Below are positions 55,785-64,000 of a stretch of DNA of 64,000 nucleotides, one piece after another; within the stretch, counting starts at the first letter, position 1, and each line of letters starts with the position of its first letter. The notes under the pieces are model-generated. The model was not told the DNA's origin. It made no database searches and was given only the letters and a program-made list of their open reading frames with translations. Where the stretch lies: assembly GCA_001692895.1 (NCBI GenBank), contig KV748203.1:1518330-1582329 (forward strand), given 5' to 3'. Both the position numbers and the translations under genes were made by a program. This DNA is from Cenococcum geophilum 1.58 (lineage: Eukaryota; Ascomycota; Dothideomycetes; Gloniales; Gloniaceae).

Positions 55785-58592
55785 ATGGATCCTCTACTAG
55801 CTTCCGAGCCGTCCCAGCCTCGTTCCTATGCGCCCCAGAGCGATTTTGAGTCTCACAAAGATACAATCTCTCATCTTTACATGGATAGTAACCTAATCCT
55901 TGATGATGTGATAAAGGAGATGGAACAGCAACATAAATTCATGGCAAGGTATATTCCCAGGTCCCTCATGCATATATACTGCTGACAAACTGATTCCAGC
56001 AGGAGACAATACATGAAAAAGTTTAAGGAATGGGGCCTAATAAAATCTCCTTCAAAGAATAGGAAAGACAAAGGGTCATGCGAAGCAGTTGAGGAAAATG
56101 ATAAACATGATATACTTGGGCACGCAAAACTTGATGAAGTAACAGACTATAAAACTGACCAGGAAGCTTCAGATAAGCCTGTATTTTTACCAAGTGGTAT
56201 GTCGTCCAGCTCATTACAATCTTTCGGCCTTTGTCCACACTCTCTAAGTCTTACATTGCAGCTCATCTATTTCCCTTTGGCAATGACTCTTGTGTCGACG
56301 CCAGGGACCAAAACCAGCCCGATGATGACCAAAGGAGCTTGGCAGTGGTAGACAACTGGCGTACTCCTGAATTATCCAACGAACCATCCTCGAGAAGTGT
56401 ATCGTCCTCGATCTGGGGAATGGTGTCTAAATTATACTGGGGAGGAGCGTCTAGTAAACCAACAGTGGATTCTGGGTCTCCACTTCCCAGGAATCTCTCT
56501 GAGTTTGAATATGAAAATTTTTCGCATTCGGAACATTTAAGAGAAACTTGCAAAACTGAAGAGACTAAGTCACGCATTTTCCTTTCAAAACGTCATTCAC
56601 AGGCCCTTTTTCGTGATTTCTCTCCACCTGTGCCAATTTTACAGGAAGAAAAGAACTCTGAAAGTCATCCTTCCAATAGTGGTTCCACAGTGACCAGCTC
56701 GGATGAGGGTAGAGAGCATTTCTTGGAGGACGAAACGCAGTTTAGTAACTCACCTTTTCCGGATTCACCTCAGAGTGAAGCACGCGTTGCGATGATCCTC
56801 CCCGTCCTCTCCCCTGCCAAAACAGCACTGGTTGATCGTGTCATGGAAGAATTCCACCTCATATTCGATTATAACTCTGGGGTTCGGGTGCACGCAAATG
56901 GGGACTCACCAAACAATCGTCCAGGAAGCGACGACCCGCAACCAAACCAAAGTGCTGACCAGAATTCATGTAGGGATAAACGGAAGATCGGTGATAGAAA
57001 ATCATTCCCGCCAGAAGATAGTGATAGGGACGAACCCAATAAACGCCCAAAACCCAATTCCCGGAAGTCTGACCAAGAAAATGGCTCGGGGCGTAGATTT
57101 GCTTGCCCATATTATAAAAGAAGCCCTGATAGGCATTCTGCAAATACATCCTGCGTACATCCTGGGTTCTCTAGTGTGTATCGTCTAAAGTAAGTTGTAA
57201 TTATTTCTTCCGACGTGGAATTTTGGTTTTGCCAGACTGTGTAAAGCTGTACAACATCTCGAAGTAGAATGTCGTTCTCTTTGATTATCACTTAACGATA
57301 ACTCTTTACCCGCGAAGATTCCTTAATCTGGTCTTTATCTTGGTAGATTAATACAATATCATAAGAATCATAGGGCTGACAGATTAGGGAACACCTATAT
57401 CGAAAGCACGCACTACCCATTGAGTGTCCAAGGTGCTGTCAGTCATTCGGTAGTGAAGAAGATTGTCGAGAACATCTAAGAACTTCGCAGGCCTGTGAAA
57501 TGCGCTTCAAAGTCCAAAGAGATGGGTTCAATAAGGATCAAGAGACCAAACTGAGGAGTAAAAAGAGGTCTCGAATACCCTTGACAGAGGAGGAAAAGTG
57601 GAAAGCTGTTTGGCAAATACTTTTCCCAAATGAAACCGAAGACGACATACCAAGTCCTTGTAAGTTCGATAATCTTCTTTCTCACTCAAATTTCGTATAT
57701 GGAGTTTAGATGTTAGAAATCTGAACAAGCGTCCAAGACTTGGTTTTTCGGATCTGCTATTTACCATTGATCTTTTGCAGCCAAGCAGTGGACTGGAGGG
57801 CTGATATCGATACTAGACTGTGGCTCTAGCTCACCAATAACCTTGAATTCCCCTGACTCGCGAGAATTGGCACACTTTGAGCACTTCTCTAGAAGAGAGC
57901 TTCCTAAACTAGTGCGAAGGAGCTTGGAAATTGCCGTTGCAGAAGATGTGCAATTAAGAATGCTTGAAGACAGATTGAAGAATCAGCTTGTGGATATTAT
58001 TCGTAATTGTCAAACTCAAGTCTTCAATCTATACCAAGAATCGCGACGTACTACCCCTCTACCTCAGGCAATCATCCCCCCACCTTCCACGAACCAGCTC
58101 ATTAATTGCCCGGAACTGCAAGACATTCGGCAGAATCTTGATAATGGAGCTCCCAAAATCATCAATGAGTCCGATTCCGACTACCACTCCACGAGTACTC
58201 TTGTGGCGGAACCCTTTCCACAGATACAATCGGATTTAGGTTCAATGCGAACAAATGTATACAGATTAGAGTCGCGGAAACCCCTGGGGGAGCCCACCGA
58301 AGACCATCTTCCACAAGGTTCCGCCTCATTACTTCCTCCTCTTGAGTCAGAAGCGATAGGGCAGAGAGAGATTCTGGAAGGCCTCAACGAGCTTTCTGGT
58401 TCAGGACATGACTCAGGAACAGCAGGTCTCCTTCGATATGGGAGTGTTATCCCGGCAAGACTTACTTTTGACTTAGCCGCTGAGAGTCTTGAGTTTGATC
58501 CCGTCCTAGGTACGGAAGACGGTCCCTCCATAAGTTTCGCTGGTTGGTCGAGTGGCAATTGTTTCGAGGATTTGAATGACCTCTTCAAATAG
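55785..58592 (+). CDS. Clr5-domain protein with C2H2-like zinc fingers
   Basis: Exons 55785-55948, 56000-56196, 56262-57189, 57388-57659 and 57781-58592; introns of 51, 65, 198 and 121 bp; all phases match, 790 aa. Residues about 20-70 form a Clr5 domain: HKDTISHLYMDSNLILDDVI, then the EMEQQHKFMASRRQYMKKF stretch across the first splice, ending FKEWGLI. Clr5 domains occur in many fungal nuclear proteins. The middle is Ser/Asp-rich. At about 398-466 lies a zinc-finger-like block: RRFACPYYKRSPDRHS, SCVHPGF, then KEHLYRKH, CPRC (443-446), H459 and C466, as in fungal proteins with RRF-CP-KR and HLYR-H blocks. The fourth exon was placed to keep RLK|EHLYRKH. Likely DNA- or chromatin-associated; no target is known. 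Confidence 0.82.
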
Positions 58593-60840
58593 AACCAAGA
58601 TCCGCAATAACGCTCATGGACCCAATAAGCCCAGAGACAATGGAATCGAAATATGCTTTAGACTATTTCAGTGCTTTAGGAGCATCATAACAGATTTGTT
58701 CATGGGAACGCCGCAGCTTCTACCCATTCATTAGCTTACTAGCTTAAAATGAAGACACTTTCGTAGTTAGTATTTTTCCACGCAAGAGATTTATGTCAAC
58801 TTCCTAAACAGTATCGAAGGGGCTAGTCCTGTGGATTAATAAAGTATGGAAGGTTGTGACCGGGTATTGTGGAGATTATCAAATGTGATGTCTCTTGGGG
58901 TTGGTTTCCACTATTTTTTTGCGCTGGCTAAGAACCACGGTAAATTAACTTTAAAGACATGTGGGAACCTCTAAGTAAACATATCACTGATGATGAAAAG
59001 TTAGGTGCAGCAAAATTATCCCTTAATACGCTTGCGTCCTAAGATCAAGTGGTCCGTGCATAATATCAGAATCAAAACATGTCGACCTGAATCGGAGTTC
59101 CTTACCACCATCGTAATACTGTCTGACGACCTAGATCGTCTATACAAACTATGTCTTAGTTGTCTCTCAACTTATGACTAAATGTCTCATCGAATGTCTC
59201 ATTACCTATTCTCTATTACCTATTTTGACTCAGTTGTCTAGACCTACCTGATGTATATAAGGAGCTTCTAGAGCCCTCATTAATAGACAGAGTTCTCATT
59301 CCTGATCGTTCGTTCAACAAAACAACACGTTTAGCCTTATTTAATTGATTTAATTGGGTAATTCTCATTGATAACGGTAGGACGCAAATTAGCGTGTTAA
59401 GGGATACTTGCTATAGCGATGGAGAAGCTTGCTGTCTACAACCTAAAAAGTTATTACATGTGAGTGTGCTGGGGAAGTTGTATATGTGAGCCTGTACAAG
59501 ATGAGTGTATGCTACAACAACAGAATACCCATGCTCTTCCTCGTGGTGCTTTAGCAAGCCTCCAGCAGAGTCAGCCGGTGAATTAATGGAGAACTCCAAA
59601 CTCGCAGGAGCAAAGGGCGCCGACTGAAGAAGATCGCTAATAGGCTTCGGAAGGAGGTATTGTGTGCGAATAAATTGTTCGTTAGTAACGTATTAGCCAG
59701 ATTTAAGCCTATGCTTAGAATCTCTGTTGGGGAGACCCACGCAAGTTTGAACCTTGTCCAATGCATTTGGCTTCTGATTCCTTCTGGCCTGTCCCCTATT
59801 CTACTAAGGGGCTTAACTCCGGCTCAGCCTCTCCTCAGGCCGCACAGCCACTACTCAGATTCATCTCTAACTGCTCACCTGCACTTCAGTCGTGCCCAGT
59901 CCCATTCCTAGGTCCTCGCGCTTATTGGCTAACTATGCCTTGCTTATGTCTACCGTCCTTTATAAAGTTTGTTAAGGGCCAGTTCTAGGCCGTCCTACGA
60001 CATCCCCCCATCCCATCCTACGATATTCCACCGTCCTGTAACATCTTCCCGTCCTGCGACATCCTCTGCTTGCGATGTCATCGCATTTCAAGAATGCCAT
60101 GTTTAGATGTGAGCTTGTTCGGGATCAAGCTCCATCTAATAGACCACATCAATCACGACGCGAGCTGTATAGCTTTGGATAAACGATAAACATCCTCTCG
60201 TTAATCACTCGACCCGACAGGGGACGAGATCCAGCTTCCCTGACTTCACTCCCCTCCCGGGTCTGGGCCCGTCTCTTCCCTCTCGCTTGGCAGCAGGACA
60301 AAGTGCAACCAGACCGTCTCTTCTCTTCCGAGCGCGAATTAGTTCGAGGACTTGGTGAAGGCCAGGATATGGCCGCCCGGGCCGGCGAGGGCGAGGAGGT
60401 GGAGGTGCAGTCTTGGAAGGCAAAATTGGGAGCCGAATATGCAGGCGTAGTGGACGAGGCCGGAAATGTGGTGGAGAGTCGGCAGGTCGAGGTTTATAAG
60501 GTGGATACAGGGTTAGGGAAGGGGAATACTACATAGCGGGTTTAGATTTAGACGGAGAGAGGATATTGAGCATGCGAGTGACGGGCCTAGATAGCCAATA
60601 TTCCAAGCATGATAGTTCTCGAGACGCGACATATGAGTACACTGTAAGGTGTTTACTAGTTGTGGCGGAAGCCATGGTACTGGTGGTACTGAGGCGTAGA
60701 TTCGTTCTGCCGCCTCTTTGTCTCTGCACATTCCAATCGGGCCGACCCAACGAACTCGCTGGCGGGTCAACTCTGGTCAATGGCCTTGCGGTCCAGCTGT
60801 AGCACCGCGTAATCCCAAATTCAAAGTCTTGAAACACCGT
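58593..60840. other. 2.2-kb gene-poor stretch
   Basis: No supported gene. A TATATAAGG box near 59,255 sits in AT-rich sequence (59,120-59,340) that might be an old solo LTR, but I found no paired repeat or target duplication. Degenerate CGTCCTRCGACATC repeats run from about 59,990 to 60,080. An ORF at 60303-60536 (+) has a protein-like part (EVEVQSWKAKLGAEYAGVVD) that may be a decayed exon. Confidence 0.5.
59990..60080. repeat. Degenerate CGTCCTRCGACATC repeats
   Basis: About four imperfect units of 14-27 bp (CGTCCTACGACATC, CATCCTACGATATT, CGTCCTGTAACATC, CGTCCTGCGACATC). Confidence 0.6.
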
Positions 60841-62546
60841 TCATGTTACATTCGCAGAACAACGCGATGTTGGGGAGAAGCCAGCTGCAATTCTTTCCAA
60901 CACACCATCATCGACGATCTCGCTTACGTCGAGCAAGCGATTCCTCAAGTAACGCTGATGTTGCTCCGGTATTCCGGATACCATAGTCGCCATGGTCAGT
61001 GGCCAGCAAAGGAAAGAGGCTGTGGTAGCTTTGGCAGCTACTTTTAGGGAAGCGGGAACCTTGGTGACGACAGTAACATCATGCCCGGCTACGTGATGAG
61101 TTTCAATCAGTCCTAACATGCACGGCACACTTGCGCAGAGATCACTGGCTAGGCGCTGAATTCTCAACTTAGCAGCTTCTTCTAGAGACTCTGTGTCAGA
61201 ATCTAGAGATTCGGCAAGTACGGACAGAGTCTTGAGCATGATGTCATTGACGGTGAGACGGAGGGCGCGGTAGCGGTTCCACATTCCTGCATGTCCCACA
61301 GTAGGGTAGATGTGAACAGTGCCGTCGAAAACCCTGTTGTTGGTCTCAACACGCTTATTGTCTTGTACAGAATGGGTGCTGTACCAGTACTCTGTAGGTA
61401 AATTATTCGCCCAGATGACTAGAACATCGTCCAGAGTCTGAGCTTCTGCCAAAAGACGGCGGAGTCTCACTATCTTGTCATATCTGTCTGATATTAAAAG
61501 ACCTGCGGAACCCGCAGATAGGCTGCTAGCCTGATGTCGTAGCTTAGCAGCTCCCACCATACAACGGTCCAGTTCAAGTGCGAATCCGTATTCTCCGTAT
61601 TGCGAACCATCTCGAAGCCAAGATGGTAGAGGCATGCTCCGTAAGAGCAATGACCGTATCAGCTGGCGTCGGACCAGCTTGTCCAGCTCCATGCTATAGT
61701 TGGTGCACTGGTCCAGCTGCCGTCGCAAGTTGAGCACAACCATTGCGCCATCATGGTGTGCAAAACTTCGTGAAGCCATGACTTGGATATCTCGACTTGA
61801 AACGTACGACGTCTTGTCCATCACAGAGTTCTCATAGAAGCTTAAAAGCATTACAGCAAGGAGCACTTCGTCGTGCGTTGCTTCACTTGCGTCTTTCAAT
61901 GCCAAATTGGTTTTCATTAGAGCTTTCGAGTACTTCGTATAGCCTACAGTTAAGGCAGCATGATTTTTTCGGGCCCGCCCAAATGTAGCATGCGACACTG
62001 CAAATATCGCGAGACTGAGGATAGATTGAGGCTGAGAGTAACACCAATCGGCAAGGGCGTACTTCAGATGGCTGTCCGCAATTTCAGGCAAGCCGTGCAG
62101 TACTTCAACATAATATCGCGAGTAGTAGGTCAAGGCTTGATCGTCCAAGGGAATGTCTAGAGCTGGTAATGTAAAGAAGCTGTGTGGCTCAGCAGGTGGT
62201 ATTTCGATCGGCAAAGCATCATCTGGAGATCTGGAAAGGCTCTTGGGTTTGCTCGACGTGGCTATTTGGCGATTGTCTCGGGTAACCAGAGTCGTCTTCA
62301 AGTTGGGTCCCCGTGGACGTTTCCGTCGACCGACTGCGTACTCGTTTTCGCTCAAGAAGATAAAATTGCGGTCTTCCTCAATGCCGTGGCGAATGCGGTT
62401 TGCCTTTTGGCATCGATTACAGACCGGGCGAGCTTCATCGCACTAGGTGTCTGTTAGTAACACATGTTCAATCTGAGCATCTTCTAAAGCCTCACCTTGA
62501 CGCGACGCTGCTTGCATGTGCGGCAGCCGCGGCTTGGAAAAGTCAT
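60841..62546 (-). CDS. Zn2Cys6-type transcription factor with altered zinc cluster
   Basis: Exons 62546-62496 and 62442-60841 with a 53-bp intron inside the zinc cluster; 550 aa. Splicing gives CRTCKQRRVK|CDEARPVCNRCQKANR, then IRHG: C-x2-C-x6-C-x6-C-x2-C are present, but the sixth cysteine (expected six residues after the fifth) is Arg (CGC). The rest is the fungal-specific regulator region with SILSLAIFAVSHATFGRARK, ATHDEVLLAVMLLSFYE and a long helical C-terminus (ALRLTVNDIMLKTLSVLAE). An in-frame Met 31 codons earlier (62639) is possible, but MTFPSRGCRTC is the common fungal start. The next gene is a same-strand aldo/keto reductase 600 bp upstream, a possible but unproven target. Confidence 0.85.
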
Positions 62547-63146
62547 AGCACTTCTGATAGAACAAGAAGAGCGGGGACGGGAGCAGCTGAAGGCCCATTT
62601 GGCGCCTTTATCGGCTTTTAAACGATGCGCTTCGGACATAACGCGAAGTCCGTGACTATCTCCATTGGCTTGAAGACCTTGAGTGTTCGTGGCCCATTCC
62701 TCTCTTTGAACATGAACAGAGATCGGCAGTAGAGAAAACAGGACCTAAAAACTAGGACGATGCTAAACGGACACCCGATGTTTGGTTTAGCTCCTGCCTT
62801 AATAGATTGGGGAGTCTCGTGCATTTAACTTGTTCACATCTATTGTGAAAATTAAATCAATAAAATAGAGCTTTTATGCCGATAACACCACGATTGAATC
62901 TTAATTTTGGCTATATTACAACTCACAAAGTTTACGTCCGCAGCCTCCTGCACGGCTAATATTGGAGTTTCTATTTGGTGTTGATTTTCATGATGTAGAT
63001 GCAAACAAGTTAAATACAAGCGACGTTCTAACCTATTAGGGAAGGAGCTAAACTAAACACTGGTGTCCGTTTAGCAATCTTCACGTCCGCCCACCTGATC
63101 ATGTCATACGCGAATTCTACCTATTCCCCTAGCTTCCACTTTGACT
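62547..63146. other. Intergenic region
   Basis: Between the AKR stop and the TF start, both on the minus strand. It holds the TF promoter. No other gene seen. Confidence 0.5.
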
Positions 63147-64000
63147 TTAGACATGTCCAGCAACTGGCTTTGGAGCGTATGGCTCTTCCAGATACTTCAT
63201 CTCATCTGCAGTCAGCCTCATGTCCCGCACAGCACACACTTCATCAAGCCTCTCGATACTGGTACTAGTCAAGCCGACGATTGGGATGCAACCCTTTCCT
63301 CTGATCCACGCCAGTGCAACTTGACTCATCTTCCAGCCCTTCCTCTCGGCCACCTCCTGAACTCGTTTATTGATGATTTCATCTGCTTCCGTAAGCCCAC
63401 CGCTCATAGCAACACTGGTCTTCGACCTAGCAGACTCGACTCCCCATGGCTTTGCTAGCAAGCCTGAGAACAAAGGCCCCCATGGGATCAAACCCACTCC
63501 AGTCTCGTCGCAGAACTTGTTCATCTCCCTCTCCTCCTCTCTGTAACATAGATTGTACCGATTCTGCATGCTCACGAATTTCGTCCAGCCATTCTTCTCA
63601 GCAATAAATTGCATGCGGGCAAATTGGTACGTCCACATGGAGCTTGCGCCAATGTAGTGAACTTTGCCGGCTTGGACAAGGTCGTGAAGCGCTTTCATGG
63701 TCTCTTCCGGAGGAACCGAGGCGTCGTATCTGTAGACCTGGAGAATGTCGATATAGTCTGTTCCAAGGCGCTTGAGTGAGGCATCGACGGCTTTGAGTAT
63801 CGCGCCGCGTGATAGACCTACCCGGCCCAAAATAGTCAGCTTAAGCACCTTTGGGACGACGCTTCATATCGACACAGCTGCTCACCGCCTTGGTTGACAT
63901 AGTCTTTGCTCTTTTGCATCTGCGCCTCAAACGGCCAGTTGAAAATGCCCGGTTCCTCTGGGACCGTTCCATAGCACTTAGCCAAGATGGTAAGCTTGTG
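63147..64000 (-). CDS. Aldo/keto reductase, 5' part beyond the window
   Basis: NAD(P)H-dependent reductase fold. Exons visible: from the window edge (64000) to 63886, then 63817-63147, joined over a 68-bp intron ([21 protein letters not shown]). The C-terminal about 260 residues are seen; the N-terminus with the catalytic Asp and Tyr lies outside. Lys of the tetrad is in LTILAKCYG. Barrel strands: [54 protein letters not shown], then the cofactor-binding [19 protein letters not shown] and a [15 protein letters not shown] tail. The family has HR(F/Y)D after the QI/QV, but here Tyr replaces the catalytic His (VYRYD, codon TAC). It resembles fungal AKRs of secondary-metabolite or sugar metabolism. 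Activity is uncertain with this change. Confidence 0.85.

Noticed and set aside
59119..59340. Possible solo LTR (TGTCTGACG... with TATATAAGG box)
   Set aside because: No second copy, no clear CA end and no target duplication in the window.
1..64000. tRNA or rRNA genes
   Set aside because: Searched by eye for the B-box GGTTCGANTCC and complement and for conserved rRNA words; no convincing candidate. A tRNAscan or Infernal run would decide.

Overview
The window comes from a filamentous ascomycete (Pezizomycotina). Short phase-matched introns of about 46-215 bp, an NB-ARC/TPR receptor, a Zn2Cys6 regulator, a Clr5-domain protein and repeat-induced point mutation (RIP) over transposons all point there. 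Genus and class cannot be read from the sequence. It falls into two compartments: an AT-rich transposon block (about 1-21,000) and a gene-bearing region (about 21,000-64,000).

Transposon block. A decayed Ty3/gypsy integrase fragment (1-1655, +) abuts a heavily RIPped Ty1/copia element (about 1656-13690, +). A second, younger copia element (4614-10878, minus strand) sits inside the integrase domain of the first; it has 259-bp LTRs and a perfect 5-bp target duplication, ATTAT. Its two LTRs differ only by transitions, six of seven in CpA/TpG context. Further right are an unidentified RIPped minus-strand coding remnant (about 14,390-15,990) and a truncated gypsy element (about 16,190-20,529, minus) that keeps its 5' LTR.

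Gene-bearing region. At the edge of the block lies an NLR-type gene (NB-ARC plus near-identical TPR repeats, 21268-24089, minus). It is broken by a TGA at the NB-ARC/TPR junction and by a 1-bp insertion in the repeats, and it contains a 10-N assembly gap. Then come: OHCU decarboxylase (purine breakdown); a low-complexity conserved protein; the mitochondrial carrier OAC1 and the WD40 protein SWD2, divergently arranged; LAS1 (pre-rRNA processing HEPN nuclease); another fungal hypothetical; an RFTS-domain protein; EBP2 (ribosome biogenesis); a small two-exon gene; a Clr5/zinc-finger protein; a Zn2Cys6 factor; and an aldo/keto reductase cut by the window end. Exon joints were inferred by hand from splice signals, reading-frame phase and family knowledge, without transcripts.

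The functional genes are mostly housekeeping (ribosome biogenesis: LAS1, EBP2; chromatin/3'-end processing: SWD2; mitochondrial transport: OAC1). Gene-poor stretches of normal base composition (41.3-49.9 kb, 28.5-31.8 kb, 34.7-37.9 kb) hold small repeats, a 91-bp hairpin MITE-like element, a 570-bp inverted duplication and a broken protein remnant. Two of the intact-looking genes have an altered key residue: the Zn2Cys6 factor lacks its sixth cysteine, and the aldo/keto reductase has Tyr at the expected catalytic His.
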